Source: Qipengyuania vulgaris (GTDB lineage: Bacteria; Pseudomonadota; Alphaproteobacteria; Sphingomonadales; Sphingomonadaceae). From it: a stretch of 64,000 nucleotides of DNA. This document shows positions 1 through 8,979 of the stretch, piece after piece; within the stretch, counting starts at the first letter, position 1, and every line of letters begins with the position of its first letter. The translations under genes and the position numbers were made by a program. Under the pieces are notes generated by a model, which did no database searches, was not told the origin of the DNA, and was given only the letters and a program-made list of their open reading frames with translations. The stretch lies in contig NZ_WTYC01000001.1 in NCBI RefSeq assembly GCF_009827325.1, positions 186,001 to 250,000 on the forward strand, read 5' to 3'.

Positions 1-366
1 CGCCATCGACAGAAACATCGCAACCACCAGCGAAATCAGCAGGCCGAGTTGCCCATTGATCTTGAAGACACGTTCAAGGAGGCGTGCAGCAGGTTCCAGC
101 GCACCGGTAACGACCAACCCGCGCCCCATGATCATGAGGGCGCAAATGGTGATGAGCGCGTAGTGGCCGAAGCCCGAGAACGCGAGCGAGAGGCCGTCGG
201 TCGGAGCCGTGCCTTCGAGCGGGAAAAAATAGAGCCCCACCGCAATCACGGCGATGGTCATCAGCGAGATAATCTCGACCGACATTCGCCCTCGAGCAAA
301 GGCGATAAACATGGCGATCGTTACCGCCATGGCAGCAATCGCGTGGTAGGACGGCATCCCGATCAT
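1..366 (-). CDS. SLC13/CitT-type permease, N-terminal fragment
   Basis: This is the first 122 codons of a gene whose 3' end lies outside the window. The start chosen is ATG at 366; an in-frame stop lies just upstream and a second ATG follows three codons later. The product opens with a membrane segment, then a short Arg-rich turn (FARGRMSVE), a second hydrophobic stretch and more helices around residues 70-85 and 105-122. The pattern of helix, FARGRMSVEIISL, helix, then GFGHYALITICALMIMGRGL is typical of SLC13 / TrkA-C-domain anion symporters in sphingomonads. The substrate cannot be inferred from this fragment. Moderately sure of the family. Confidence 0.6.
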   Translation of the reverse strand, partial: MIGMPSYHAIAAMAVTIAMFIAFARGRMSVEIISLMTIAVIAVGLYFFPLEGTAPTDGLSLAFSGFGHYALITICALMIMGRGLVVTGALEPAARLLERVFKINGQLGLLISLVVAMFLSMA

Positions 367-469
367 TCGGTCAGGTCAATCCCATCGCTATCGCCGAATA
401 TCAAGCGATTTCGCGAGCATATCGGGCGCTGAACCGCGGTCTTTTAAACCAGATTCCGATTGCGCTGGA

Positions 470-554
470 TGGTACCCCTGGCCGGACTCGAACCGGCACT
501 TCGTAAGAAACTCGATTTTGAGTCGAGCGCGTCTACCAATTCCGCCACAGGGGC
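470..554 (-). tRNA. tRNA-Leu (anticodon CAA)
   Basis: The minus strand folds as a class II tRNA. The acceptor stem GCCCCTG pairs with CAGGGGT (the first pair is G-U), followed by discriminator A and an encoded CCA. The D-arm reads GCGGAATTGGTAGACGC. The anticodon stem CTCGA/TCGAG encloses CTCAAAA with anticodon CAA. There is a short variable arm and a T-arm with GGTTCGAGTCC. The length of 85 nt fits tRNA-Leu, which decodes UUG. Confidence 0.93.
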
Positions 555-572
555 ACTGTGTTGGAGCGCGAC

Positions 573-601
573 GCGTTAGCCGCGCCGCATCGCTCCATCA
601 A
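573..601 (-). promoter_or_regulatory. Putative sigma70 promoter of tRNA-Leu
   Basis: On the minus strand TTGATG (596-601) and TAACGC (573-578) are separated by exactly 17 bp, with the tRNA-Leu 5' end 18 bp further on. The -10 hexamer is weak, but the spacing and position match the better promoters of the other three tRNA genes in the window. Confidence 0.35.
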
Positions 602-633
602 GCATTCAATGACTTCGATGCATCAAGCGCTGA

Positions 634-1452
634 CTATTTGAGCGCGTTGGCAAGCATCTTGTGCAGCTTGGAGTGCAACTGATCGTTCGCTGCGAGGACC
701 TGCTTGGAATGAATCTGCTGCGAACGGCCGCGGTAATCCGAGACGAATCCTCCCGCCTCACGAACGATCAGGCAGCCAGCTGCCGTATCCCAGTCTTTCA
801 GACCGCTTTCCCAGAAGCCGTCGAAGCGACCCGCCGCAAGCCAGGCGAGATCGAGCGAGGCCGCGCCGAACCGGCGGATGCCCGCCACGTTCGGGCCGAT
901 GGCGTTGAAAATCTTGGACCACTCGCCGAAATCGCCGTGCCCCGCGACAGGGATGCCAGTTGCGATCAACGCTTCCGATGGATTGCGGCGAGATGAAACG
1001 CGCAGGCGCCCGTCATGCAGCCACGCGCCGCGCGTCTTCTCGGCCCAGAAAGTCTCGTCGGTCACCGGGTTGTAGACCACCGCAGCGGTGACATCGCCCC
1101 AATCGTCGCTACCCAGCTTGCGCTCCTGCACGGCAATGCTGATCGCGAAATGCGGGATTCCGTGAAGGAAGTTGCTGGTTCCGTCGAGCGGATCGACGAT
1201 CCAGCGCGGCATCCCATCCTTGCCCTCGATGGTGCCCGCTTCTTCCATTTCGAAGCCCCAGTCCGGACGCGCAGCCAGAAGCTCGTCGTAGATCGCACGC
1301 TCGGCGCGCATGTCTGCCTTCGATACGAAGTCGGCAGGGCCCTTGCGGCTAACCTGCAGGTGCTCGATCTCGCCGAAGTCGCGGCGCAGGCGGCCACCCG
1401 CCTTGCGGGCGGCCTTCTCCATCACGCGGATCAGTCCGGAAATTGCGGCCAT
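634..1452 (-). CDS. suhB: Inositol monophosphatase family protein (SuhB-type)
   Basis: A 272-aa metal-dependent phosphatase of the IMPase fold. The metal-binding signature WIVDPLDGTSNFLHGIPHFA is near residue 84, preceded by a Glu-Glu pair (EMEEAGT), and the C-terminal WDTAAGCLIVREAGG supplies the second motif. The length is normal for the family, which hydrolyses myo-inositol-1-phosphate and related sugar phosphates; in E. coli SuhB also acts in rRNA antitermination. The start ATG at 1452 lies 9 bp beyond the stop of the upstream 117-aa gene, so it is probably the last gene of an efp - hypothetical - suhB operon. A second, divergent IMPase homologue lies at 51.5 kb. Confidence 0.9.
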   Translation of the reverse strand: MAAISGLIRVMEKAARKAGGRLRRDFGEIEHLQVSRKGPADFVSKADMRAERAIYDELLAARPDWGFEMEEAGTIEGKDGMPRWIVDPLDGTSNFLHGIPHFAISIAVQERKLGSDDWGDVTAAVVYNPVTDETFWAEKTRGAWLHDGRLRVSSRRNPSEALIATGIPVAGHGDFGEWSKIFNAIGPNVAGIRRFGAASLDLAWLAAGRFDGFWESGLKDWDTAAGCLIVREAGGFVSDYRGRSQQIHSKQVLAANDQLHSKLHKMLANALK

Positions 1453-1461
1453 TATACTCTC

Positions 1462-1815
1462 TTATTCGGTCAGGACACGGATCGAACGGGCCTGGAGGTG
1501 GATGTCGCCCCACTCGCAGGCCATGTCGAACTTCGTGCCTTCGATGTTGAATGTCTCGATTGCGAAGCGGCGCTGCATTCCATCGCCGGCGGTCTCGCGC
1601 CGATCGAGTTGCAGCTTGCTGATCCCGGCGAACTTGAGCAGGCCGGGATGCCAGCAGCATTCCTCATCCGCGCCCGGATCTTCATAGTCCGGATGCGCAG
1701 GCTCGAGGCAGAAATCCATCTCCAGCGTCAACTCGTCATCGTTGATGATGACTGCGCGCAACGTGCTCTTGGCGATGTCGATATTATCGAACCGACTGGC
1801 GATGGATTTGCCCAT
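1462..1815 (-). CDS. Conserved hypothetical protein between efp and suhB
   Basis: A 117-aa soluble acidic protein without signal peptide or membrane segment. It has an unusual Cys-containing stretch (DEECCWHPGLLKFAG, about residues 50-65) and ends in HLQARSIRVL. It starts 10 bp after the end of efp and stops 9 bp before suhB, so co-transcription is very likely. I do not recognise the family; the Cys-Cys-Trp-His patch could be a metal site, but this is only suggestion. GC-rich codon use matches its neighbours, so the gene looks real and native. Confidence 0.7.
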   Translation of the reverse strand: MGKSIASRFDNIDIAKSTLRAVIINDDELTLEMDFCLEPAHPDYEDPGADEECCWHPGLLKFAGISKLQLDRRETAGDGMQRRFAIETFNIEGTKFDMACEWGDIHLQARSIRVLTE

Positions 1816-1825
1816 GTGACCGCCC

Positions 1826-2389
1826 TTAGCTCGCCTTGCCGACGTAGCTCTGATCGTAGACGTCGACGATGATGCGCGTCCCGCTTCCGATATGCGGAGG
1901 AACCATGATGCGCACGCCGTTGTCCAGCACGGCAGGCTTGTAGCTGGAAGAGGCAGTCTGTCCCTTCACAACGGCATCTGCCTCGACGATTTCGGCTTCG
2001 ATCTGCGCGGGAAGCTCGACCGAGATCGGCTTCTCTTCCCAAAGCTCGAGCTTCACCTGCATTCCGTCCTGCAGAAACGGGCGGGCATCGCCCAGAAGAT
2101 CGCTCGGAAGCGTGATCTGCTCGTATGTGTTCTGGTCCATGAAAACGAGCATATCGCCATCTTCGTAGAGGAACTGGTATTCTTCGGTATCCAGACGGAC
2201 CTTTTCGACCGTATCGGCACTGCGGAAGCGGACGTTGGTCTTGCGGCCATCCTGCAGGTTCTTCATCTCGACCTGCATGTAGGCGCCGCCCTTGCCCGGC
2301 TGGGTGTGCTGAATCTTGGCGACTTTCCAGATGCCGCCTTCGTATTCGATGATGTTGCCCGGACGGATGTCCACGCCGCTGATCTTCAT
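1826..2389 (-). CDS. efp: Translation elongation factor P
   Basis: A 187-aa EF-P, which binds the ribosome near the P-site tRNA and relieves stalling at polyproline stretches. The start at 2389 ([12 protein letters not shown]) is chosen over an upstream in-frame extension of 29 codons because it matches the family N-terminus and length. Domain I carries the loop TQPGKGGAY, with Lys33 at the tip where family members are modified. Domains II and III follow, with the signature region [15 protein letters not shown]. It is the first gene of the efp - hypothetical - suhB unit. No EpmA or EpmB homologue is in the window, so the modification state is unknown. Confidence 0.95.
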   Translation of the reverse strand: MKISGVDIRPGNIIEYEGGIWKVAKIQHTQPGKGGAYMQVEMKNLQDGRKTNVRFRSADTVEKVRLDTEEYQFLYEDGDMLVFMDQNTYEQITLPSDLLGDARPFLQDGMQVKLELWEEKPISVELPAQIEAEIVEADAVVKGQTASSSYKPAVLDNGVRIMVPPHIGSGTRIIVDVYDQSYVGKAS

Positions 2390-2530
2390 GGGAGTCTGCC
2401 TCGATGTGAAAGAGCGCCGCCCGGCATCGGACGGTCGTGCGTGAGCGCCCTTACAGGCTGACAGGGCGCTCGGCAAGGCAGTGGAAATTTTGCCGCGATA
2501 TCCCTATATGAGGGCCTTGGAGGGTATGAA

Positions 2531-2896
2531 ATGAAATCGTTTGCTATCGCCGTCTTGGCGTCCGCTGCGACGCTTACCGCATCTCCCGCACTGGCGCAGG
2601 GCCGCCTCGGCCTGCTTCCGCAGGGCGAATATGTCTGCGCACTTCCAGGCAGCGCCGACGGGTCCGCCTGGCAAGAGGTCGAGGGGCGCAATTTCGCGAT
2701 TACCGGCGCATCCAGCTACAAGGCCGGCAACGGGTCGGGCACCTATTTGATGGAAGGAAAGCGCATCACTTTTACCCGCGGACCAATGAAAGGCATGCGG
2801 ATGATGCGCGTATCTTCGGGCATGCTTCAGGAAGTCGACCGCGGCGGAAAATTGGGTCGTCTGCGCTGCCACCGGGCAGGTCCGGTAAGCGACTGA
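2531..2896 (+). CDS. Small exported protein of unknown function
   Basis: A 121-aa protein with a clear signal peptide: MKSF, then a hydrophobic run and ASPALAQ (cleavage probably after residue 22). The mature part is basic and Gly-rich, with two cysteines (VCALPG near residue 37 and RLRCHRAG near the C-terminus) that could form a disulfide in the periplasm. GGAGGG precedes the ATG. It is divergent from efp and convergent with the M23 peptidase, whose stop lies 4 bp away. I do not recognise the family; similar short proteins occur in sphingomonads. Confidence 0.65.
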   Translation: MKSFAIAVLASAATLTASPALAQGRLGLLPQGEYVCALPGSADGSAWQEVEGRNFAITGASSYKAGNGSGTYLMEGKRITFTRGPMKGMRMMRVSSGMLQEVDRGGKLGRLRCHRAGPVSD

Positions 2897-2900
2897 AATT

Positions 2901-3602
2901 TCAGCGGCGGCTCAGCAACGGATACGGATTGACGGCATTGGCCGGTTCCCACCACGCCGCATCCGGCGTGGTTTGCAGGATGGCGAAATGCAGATGGGGC
3001 GCCTCGGCGGAGGCATTCCCGCTCGATCCCACCGTTCCCAGACGCTGGCCGCGGCGCAGCTGCTGCCCTTCCTTCAGGCCTTCGGCATATTCTTCCATGT
3101 GGGCGTAATAATGAATCGTTCGCCCGTCGGCCGAGCGGACGTAAATAGTGTTCCCGCCGGCATCGGAGCGGAACAGTTTTTCGATCGTGCCCGGGCCTGC
3201 AGCGATCACGCTGGTACCTCGCGGAGCCATGATATCGATGGCTTCATGCAATCGTTCGCCGCCGCTCCGAGAATCGGTGAAAGTGTCACTCAGTTCGGCG
3301 GGCCGGACATTCAGAACCGGGATGATCAGTTCTCTTGCGGCGCGTGCATCAACTTGCCTTGCGAAGTCGGTCGTCAGCGGCGCTGAGCTCCGTGCTTCCT
3401 CTGAGACAGGCGTTTCCGTTCCTGGCGGACCGGACCCGGCGCCGGCAGGTGAAGGACTCGGTGCCGCCTCGGCCGGACGAGTGGTATCGCGCTGGCTGTT
3501 GCCTGTCGCGTTTTCGATAAGGCTGCCACCCGCCACGATCCAGATCGCGCTGGTAACGGTGGCAGTGACGACGATGGTGAGCAGACGATCGATCAGGTTC
3601 AT
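2901..3602 (-). CDS. M23 family metallopeptidase (LytM domain, membrane-anchored)
   Basis: 233 aa. The N-terminal hydrophobic helix (about residues 5-27) acts as anchor or uncleaved signal. A low-complexity Pro/Ala/Ser linker follows, then a LytM/M23 domain from about residue 110. Zinc and catalytic residues are visible: HEAIDI (His-x3-Asp) and HLHF (His-x-His), with the family hallmark APRGTSVIAAGPGTIE between them. Such enzymes cut peptidoglycan cross-bridges or, if inactive, activate amidases; here all metal ligands seem present, so it is probably an active endopeptidase. It lies 17 bp downstream of an L,D-transpeptidase gene on the same strand. Confidence 0.85.
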   Translation of the reverse strand: MNLIDRLLTIVVTATVTSAIWIVAGGSLIENATGNSQRDTTRPAEAAPSPSPAGAGSGPPGTETPVSEEARSSAPLTTDFARQVDARAARELIIPVLNVRPAELSDTFTDSRSGGERLHEAIDIMAPRGTSVIAAGPGTIEKLFRSDAGGNTIYVRSADGRTIHYYAHMEEYAEGLKEGQQLRRGQRLGTVGSSGNASAEAPHLHFAILQTTPDAAWWEPANAVNPYPLLSRR

Positions 3603-3619
3603 TTCAGCTCCCTAGCCCC

Positions 3620-4813
3620 TCAGCTCTCGAAAATCACCTGCGTCGATTGCGACACCATTCCGGCGAGCCGGGCAGCATCCCAATTGGTAAGGCGGACGCA
3701 ACCGCTCGACTGGGCGCGGCCGATCGTTTCCGGGTCGGGCGTTCCGTGGATGCCGTAATGCTCCTTCGACAGGTCGATCCAGACTACCCCGACCGGGCCA
3801 TTCGGGCCGGGTGGGAATGTGTGCACGCTATCGTCCGCATTATCCTTCCCAAGCACATCGGGGTCATATTGGTAAGGCGGATTGTATGCCTCACCCACAA
3901 TGTCCCATTCGCCCAGCGGCAAGGGGAATTCGCTCGAGCCCGAACTGACGGTGAAAAGCGCGACAAGCTCTTCGCCCTGGTATGCCTTCAGCGTCTTGCC
4001 CGCCTTGCTGACCACGATCCGGTCCACCTCGGGCTGTTCGGTGCCCACTCCCAGGCTCGCGAGCGTCGTTTGCCAGTCGCGATCCTCTATCGCGCCCTTC
4101 TCGATGCGGTCGGCACCGATATTGGGCACGCGGACTTGCTGACCCGCCGCAAAATAGCCCTCGCTCGAATCTGCGGATGCAGGTTGATCGGCATCTCCTT
4201 CGCTCGGCCCGGCAGGCGAACCGGCCCCGGCAGGTCGTCCGTTCGGATTGAGTTCGCGGAGCACCTCTACCGTCGTGTGAAAGCGCTCGGCCAACCGCTC
4301 GTCGAGGGATTTGTATCCAAGCCTCTCCATCTCGACTTTCTCTGCCGGGTCCTCCGGAATCTCGTAATACCGGGCGTCTCCCCAGCTTGCGGGAATGGTG
4401 ACAACGCGGGTCGCAGGTATCGAATCCCAGTCCGCCAGTGCCGTTTCGGTCTCCTCGTCCAGCTCGCCGGTGATTTCCAGCTCGTTGGCTTCCTGGAAAC
4501 CGCGCAACGCGTTTTCCGTGCTCATGCCCATCTTGCCGTCGATTACGCCCGGCCCCCAGCCTTGCCGGTCCAGCACGACCTGCGCCTGCATGATCGGGCG
4601 TTCTTCCGGGTCGGGGATCGTCTCGGTTTCGCGCGGTTCATCGTCGTTCGATGCCATGGAGTCGGCGAGATTGTTCTCGTCGTAGGTTTCGTATCCGTAA
4701 TCTTCGGCAGGTTCAGCCTGCACGGTGGCCGGTTCGGTTTCCTCTTCGGCCCCGTTCATACCGCATGCGGCGAGGGCAACCGAAGAAACTGCAACGAAAA
4801 GAAGGGTGCGCAC
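3620..4813 (-). CDS. L,D-transpeptidase lipoprotein with peptidoglycan-binding domain
   Basis: 397 aa, GTG start preceded by AGGAG. The N-terminus MRTLLFVAVSSVALAACG has a lipobox (LAAC), so it is probably a lipoprotein. An acidic linker is followed by a PG_binding_1 domain (about 70-120: VLDRQGWGPGVIDGKMG), a middle region, and a C-terminal YkuD domain. The YkuD signature has HGTPDPETIG then SSGCVRL with the catalytic cysteine. The family makes 3-3 cross-links or attaches proteins to peptidoglycan. Paired with the M23 peptidase downstream, it suggests a wall-remodelling unit. Confidence 0.9.
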   Translation of the reverse strand: MRTLLFVAVSSVALAACGMNGAEEETEPATVQAEPAEDYGYETYDENNLADSMASNDDEPRETETIPDPEERPIMQAQVVLDRQGWGPGVIDGKMGMSTENALRGFQEANELEITGELDEETETALADWDSIPATRVVTIPASWGDARYYEIPEDPAEKVEMERLGYKSLDERLAERFHTTVEVLRELNPNGRPAGAGSPAGPSEGDADQPASADSSEGYFAAGQQVRVPNIGADRIEKGAIEDRDWQTTLASLGVGTEQPEVDRIVVSKAGKTLKAYQGEELVALFTVSSGSSEFPLPLGEWDIVGEAYNPPYQYDPDVLGKDNADDSVHTFPPGPNGPVGVVWIDLSKEHYGIHGTPDPETIGRAQSSGCVRLTNWDAARLAGMVSQSTQVIFES

Positions 4814-4865
4814 GAGGTATCTCCTGAAACTTGGGGAGGCGACCCGCCCCGTTCAATAAGACAAC

Positions 4866-5498
4866 TCATGCCTTGGAGATTTGCTCCACGAAGGCTTTCA
4901 CCGCTGCAACTTCATCGCCCGACCATACTGCGCCGGATACCGCCAGGAAGTCTGCCCCAGCTTCGATGATTGGCCTGCAATTCTCCGGAGTAATCCCGCC
5001 AATCGCAACCGACGGAATTTCGACTATTTCGTGCCACCATTCGAGCAACTGCAATTCCGCACGATGCTCGGTCTCCTTGGTTGCGCTCGGGAAAAAGGCG
5101 CCAAACGCGACATAGTCGGCACCGGCTTCGCCTGCTTCGATCGCGAGATGGCGCGATGCATGGCAGGTCACGCCGATCTGGGCTTCGCGGCCGAGCTCCT
5201 CGCGCGCCTCCTTCACATCGCCATCGCCTTGGCCCAGATGGACGCCATCGGCCTTCAGTCTCTTGGCGAGCGCAACCGAATCGTTGACGATGAAGGCCAC
5301 GTCGTGCGCCGCGCAGATTTCCTGCAATGGTTCGGCAAGCGCAGCGGCATCATGCTGGTCGAGCCCTTTCACCCGAAACTGGAAAGCGGTGACGACCCCC
5401 TTCCCCGCTTCGAGCGCGCGTTCGAGCCGGCGGGGGAAGTCGCCCGCCACGTCGAGCGGCGAGATCAGGTAAAGCTGCGTGGTTATCTTTTGGGCCAT
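4866..5498 (-). CDS. thiE: Thiamine phosphate synthase
   Basis: A TIM-barrel enzyme that joins HMP-pyrophosphate and HET-phosphate to thiamine monophosphate. The 210-aa form starting MAQKITTQLYLI at 5498 is preferred because GGAGCG precedes it; the open frame extends 13 codons upstream. Recognised motifs are VNDSVALAKRLKADGVHLGQ (phosphate and substrate loop), GADYVAFGAFFPSATKE and the C-terminal VAIGGITPENC ... ADFLAVSGAVW. The FFPSATKE loop departs a little from the usual PIFPTxTK, so substrate details may differ. Monocistronic, divergent from a small lipoprotein gene. Confidence 0.85.
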   Translation of the reverse strand: MAQKITTQLYLISPLDVAGDFPRRLERALEAGKGVVTAFQFRVKGLDQHDAAALAEPLQEICAAHDVAFIVNDSVALAKRLKADGVHLGQGDGDVKEAREELGREAQIGVTCHASRHLAIEAGEAGADYVAFGAFFPSATKETEHRAELQLLEWWHEIVEIPSVAIGGITPENCRPIIEAGADFLAVSGAVWSGDEVAAVKAFVEQISKA

Positions 5499-5576
5499 CG
5501 CTCCGCCCGTATCGCCAAGAACGCCATTCGTCGACATTCAGATTGGGGAAAGCGAAGCGGGCGCTATCTCGCGGCC

Positions 5577-5969
5577 ATGGCAAGATTATTCGCGCTCGCG
5601 CTCATCGCCCTCCCGCTCGCTTCCTGCGCGGTAATCCCCGACACGCCCCGCGTGGGACAGGATGCGGCGGCACAGGGGACCCCGGTGGGCATTGGCCAAC
5701 CCGTCTGGACGGGTGATGCGATCCTTACCCCGCTCGCGGTGGTGGAGGACAGCAGGTGTCCGGAGAATGCGCGCTGCGTATGGGCCGGCAAGCTTACCGT
5801 TTCGACCCGCATCACCTCGACCCACTGGGCGCAGACCGTGGACCTGACGCTGGGCGAACCGCACGAGGTCCTGAGCCGCACCTACGTGCTAGTCTCCGGC
5901 TTGCCGGAAAAACGGCAGGACCGCGAAACGCAGCCCGGCGAATACCGCTTCGTTTACGAGCGGCGCTAG
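5577..5969 (+). CDS. Small lipoprotein of unknown function
   Basis: 130 aa from ATG 5577 (MARLFALALIALPLASCAVI). The lipobox LASC predicts lipidation at Cys17. The rest is beta-rich, with a CPENARCVWAGKL motif that recurs in short sphingomonad proteins; the two cysteines in it could form a disulfide. The frame is open far upstream, but that part is antisense to thiE. The 5' end lies 79 bp from the divergent thiE start. Function unknown. Confidence 0.7.
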   Translation: MARLFALALIALPLASCAVIPDTPRVGQDAAAQGTPVGIGQPVWTGDAILTPLAVVEDSRCPENARCVWAGKLTVSTRITSTHWAQTVDLTLGEPHEVLSRTYVLVSGLPEKRQDRETQPGEYRFVYERR

Positions 5970-5987
5970 GCCGCTCGCTGCGAGAGA

Positions 5988-6875
5988 TCAGGCCACGCTG
6001 GCGGCGTGAATCCGGTCGATCGCGCTCGAAAGCGTGCCGTCGAATTCCTCATCGCTCTGCTGCTTGCGCAGATCCTGCAGCAAGCCGCGGCTGAAGCTGG
6101 CGATCATGCCGGGATTCTTTGCAAGCTCGCTGCAAGCCTCTTCCGTCGAATACCCGCCCGAAAGCGCAACCACGCGCAGCACCCTGGGGTGCTTCGTCAG
6201 CCCAGAATATAGCCCGGCGTACTTGGGGATCGAAAGCTTGAGCATGACCTGCTGGCTCTCGGGAAGAGCTTCCAGCCCCTCCTCGATCGCTTCCAGCATG
6301 ATCTTCTCGCCCTCGGCACGGTCGGCAGAGGTGATGTCGTATTCGGGCTCGAGCATGGGCACGAGGCCGCAGGACAAGATGCGTGCGCCTTCTGCAAACT
6401 GCTGACGCACCGCTTCCTTGATCCCCACCGGATTGGCCGACTTGATCACGCTGCGCATCTTGGTGCCGAACACGCCGAGATCCTTCGCCCGCGCGCACAT
6501 CGCCTCAAGGTTTGGGTTCTGCTTCATCAGCTGCGCGCCCTCGCGCTCGTCCTCGAGGCCCTTGTCGACCTTCAGGAAAGGAACGATGCCGCGTTCCTTG
6601 AGACGCGCTGGCACGCTCTTGCCGCCGCTCGTCCCTTCCATGGTCTTTTCGAACAGGATCGCGCCGAGGACCTTGCCATTGCCGAAACAGGGTGCCTCGA
6701 TGATGCGCTGGCGCATTTCGTGGATGAGGCCGAACATCTGCTCATCGCCTTCCCAATCGCCTTCTTCCACGCCGTATCCGCGCAACGCCTTGGGGGTCGA
6801 TCCGCCCGACTGGTCCAGCGCCGCGATAAAGCCCTGTCCGTGTGCGATCCGGTCGCGCATTTCGTCGAAAGTCAT
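5988..6875 (-). CDS. fba: Class I fructose-bisphosphate aldolase
   Basis: 295 aa from ATG 6875 (MTFDEMRDRIAHGQGF); the frame is open 42 codons further upstream but that part overlaps the divergent flavodoxin-like gene's leader. Motifs include LDQSGGSTPKALRGYGV at the N-terminus, MRSVI, the Schiff-base region MLKLSIPKYAGLY and the phosphate-binding VVALSGGYSTEEAC. It cleaves or forms fructose-1,6-bisphosphate without metal. It lies in the same region and strand as pgk, gap and tkt but is separated from them by a gene on the other strand, so it is probably a separate transcript of the same pathway. Confidence 0.92.
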   Translation of the reverse strand: MTFDEMRDRIAHGQGFIAALDQSGGSTPKALRGYGVEEGDWEGDEQMFGLIHEMRQRIIEAPCFGNGKVLGAILFEKTMEGTSGGKSVPARLKERGIVPFLKVDKGLEDEREGAQLMKQNPNLEAMCARAKDLGVFGTKMRSVIKSANPVGIKEAVRQQFAEGARILSCGLVPMLEPEYDITSADRAEGEKIMLEAIEEGLEALPESQQVMLKLSIPKYAGLYSGLTKHPRVLRVVALSGGYSTEEACSELAKNPGMIASFSRGLLQDLRKQQSDEEFDGTLSSAIDRIHAASVA

Positions 6876-6999
6876 CTGTAAATCCCCATGGGCTGCATTC
6901 GTATGCGCGGCCCATACAAAAGGCCCTTCGCACCTGCAACAGCCTCCGGGCAACAATTCGCCACTTCGTTCGTAATCCACGGTAGAGACAGGAGAATCC

Positions 7000-7758
7000 A
7001 TGCTCGACGAGACCCAGAAGAAGCTCTGTGAAGACCATTCGAACGATTATTCGGATCTGAAAGCGCTGACGGTCAACTGCACCTTGAAACGCTCACCCGA
7101 AGGCTCGCATACCGACAAGCTCCTCGGCGTGGTCGAGGCGATCCTAGTGCGGAACAATGTATCGCTCGATCAGGTGCGGCTGGTGGACCACGAGATCGCG
7201 CCGGGTGTCTATCCCGATATGACGGAGCACGGGGCGGAGAAAGACGACTGGCCCGATATCTGGAAGAAGGTGGAGGCTGCCGACATCCTGGTGGTCGGAA
7301 CTCCCATCTGGCTTGGCGAAAAATCCTCGGTCTGCCAGCGCCTGATCGAACGGCTGTATGCCCATTCCGGCCAGACCAACGGGAAAGGCCAATACGTCTT
7401 TTACGGAAAAGTCGGCGGATGCATCGTTACCGGGAACGAAGACGGGATAAAGCACGTCGGCATGGGGGTGCTCTATTCGCTCCAGCATGTCGGCTACACG
7501 ATCCCGCCGCAGGCCGACGCGGGATGGATCGGCGAAGCGGGGCCCGGCCCCAGCTATGGCGATGCCAAGGAAGATGGCAGCGGATATGTCGGTTTCGACA
7601 ATGATTTCACCCGCCGCAACGCCACATTCATGACATGGAACCTGATGCACATGGCGCGCATGCTCAAAGACGCTGGCGGCATCCCGGCATGGGGGAATTC
7701 GGTCGACCTGTGGGAAGACGGAAGCCGCTTCGACGCACCGAACCCGGAATATCGCTAG
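7000..7758 (+). CDS. Flavodoxin-fold NAD(P)H-dependent oxidoreductase family protein
   Basis: 252 aa, ATG preceded by AGGAGA. The Rossmann-like flavodoxin/FMN-reductase fold is indicated by LTVNCTLKRSPEGSHTDKLL (phosphate loop of FMN), by ADILVVGTPIWLGEKSSVCQ (isoalloxazine loop) and by GGCIVTGNEDGIKHVGMG. No signal peptide. It is divergent from fba and convergent with pgk (13 bp between stops), so it interrupts the glycolytic gene run. The electron donor and substrate are unknown; an NADPH-dependent FMN reductase or quinone reductase is likely. Confidence 0.8.
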   Translation: MLDETQKKLCEDHSNDYSDLKALTVNCTLKRSPEGSHTDKLLGVVEAILVRNNVSLDQVRLVDHEIAPGVYPDMTEHGAEKDDWPDIWKKVEAADILVVGTPIWLGEKSSVCQRLIERLYAHSGQTNGKGQYVFYGKVGGCIVTGNEDGIKHVGMGVLYSLQHVGYTIPPQADAGWIGEAGPGPSYGDAKEDGSGYVGFDNDFTRRNATFMTWNLMHMARMLKDAGGIPAWGNSVDLWEDGSRFDAPNPEYR

Positions 7759-7770
7759 GCCCGTTTCGCG

Positions 7771-8970
7771 TCAGGCCTTGAGCGCAGCCACCCCGGGCAA
7801 ATCCTTGCCTTCCATCCATTCGAGGAACGCTCCGCCAGCGGTCGAGACGAAGGTGAAATCATCCTTCACACCCGCATGGGCAAGCGCCGCCACGGTATCA
7901 CCGCCGCCGGCTACCGAGGTGAGGGAACCATCCTGAGTCAGCGCAGCCGCAGTCTTGGCGAGTGCGACGGTCGCCGTGTCGAAAGGCTCGGTCTCGAATG
8001 CGCCCAGCGGGCCGTTCCAGACCAGCGTGCGACAGGTCTTGAGCACGTCACCCAGAGCTTCGACGGCTTGCGGTCCGACATCGAGGATCATCTCGTCCGA
8101 AGCGACTTCGTGTACGTTGCAAGTCCGCATGCTCGGCGGGTTCGCCGCGAATTCCTTCGCGACCACGACGTCATACGGAAGATGGACGGTACACCCCGCA
8201 TGATCGGCCTGATCCATGATGCGGTTCGCCGTATCGGTGAGATCGTGCTCGCATAGCGACTTGCCCACATCGACCCCGCGCGCGGCGAGGAAGGTGTTCG
8301 CCATTCCGCCCCCGATGATGAGGTGCTGCACCCTGCCGACGAGATTCTCCAGCACATCGAGCTTGGTGGAAACCTTTGCTCCGCCAACGACGGCCGCGAC
8401 CGGTTGCTCCGGCCTGCCGAGCGCCGCATCCAGCGCCTTGAGTTCGGCCTCCATCGCGCGGCCCGCATAGGCCGGCAGATGATGCGCCAGGCCTTCGGTG
8501 GTGGCATGGGCGCGGTGCGCGGCGGAAAAGGCGTCGTTGACGTAGAAATCGCCGAGCGTGGCGATGCCCTTGGCGAATTCGGGATCGTTCGCCTCTTCAC
8601 CGGGCCAGAAGCGGACATTGTCCAGCAGTCCGATATCGCCATCCGACAGGATGCCGATCGACTGTTCGACCACCGGTCCCTTGAGCTCGGGAATGAACAT
8701 GATCTCCTTGCCCAGCACCTTTTCGACATCACCCTGCACGAAGCTGGTGCTCATTGTCGAATGACGCTGCCCCTTGGGACGCCCGTAATGGGCCAGCAGC
8801 AGGACCTTGGCCCCACGCTCGCATAGCTCGAGGATGGTGGGCTTTACAGCTTCGACCCTCGTGACGTCGGTGGCCGACCCGTCCTTCATAGGGAGGTTCA
8901 GGTCGACCCGCACGAGCGCGACCTTGCCGGTTATGTCGCCAAGGTCGTCCAGGGTCTTGAATTTCGCCAT
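7771..8970 (-). CDS. pgk: Phosphoglycerate kinase
   Basis: 399 aa starting [16 protein letters not shown] at 8970; a longer frame runs through the repeat region upstream and is rejected. Family signatures: [12 protein letters not shown] near residue 20, [11 protein letters not shown], the hinge-region [15 protein letters not shown] near 200 and the C-terminal nucleotide loop [13 protein letters not shown]. It transfers phosphate from 1,3-bisphosphoglycerate to ADP, and the reverse in gluconeogenesis. It is third after tkt and gap in the same direction, with a 111-bp gap to gap that holds the REP-like repeat pair. Confidence 0.96.
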   Translation of the reverse strand: MAKFKTLDDLGDITGKVALVRVDLNLPMKDGSATDVTRVEAVKPTILELCERGAKVLLLAHYGRPKGQRHSTMSTSFVQGDVEKVLGKEIMFIPELKGPVVEQSIGILSDGDIGLLDNVRFWPGEEANDPEFAKGIATLGDFYVNDAFSAAHRAHATTEGLAHHLPAYAGRAMEAELKALDAALGRPEQPVAAVVGGAKVSTKLDVLENLVGRVQHLIIGGGMANTFLAARGVDVGKSLCEHDLTDTANRIMDQADHAGCTVHLPYDVVVAKEFAANPPSMRTCNVHEVASDEMILDVGPQAVEALGDVLKTCRTLVWNGPLGAFETEPFDTATVALAKTAAALTQDGSLTSVAGGGDTVAALAHAGVKDDFTFVSTAGGAFLEWMEGKDLPGVAALKA

Positions 8971-8979
8971 GAGCCAGTT

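Noticed and set aside
1015..1872. Long plus-strand frame of 285 aa
   Set aside because: Antisense to suhB and the 117-aa gene; low-complexity shadow without family motifs.
3647..4969. Plus-strand frame of 440 aa
   Set aside because: Antisense to the L,D-transpeptidase, which has full catalytic motifs on the other strand.
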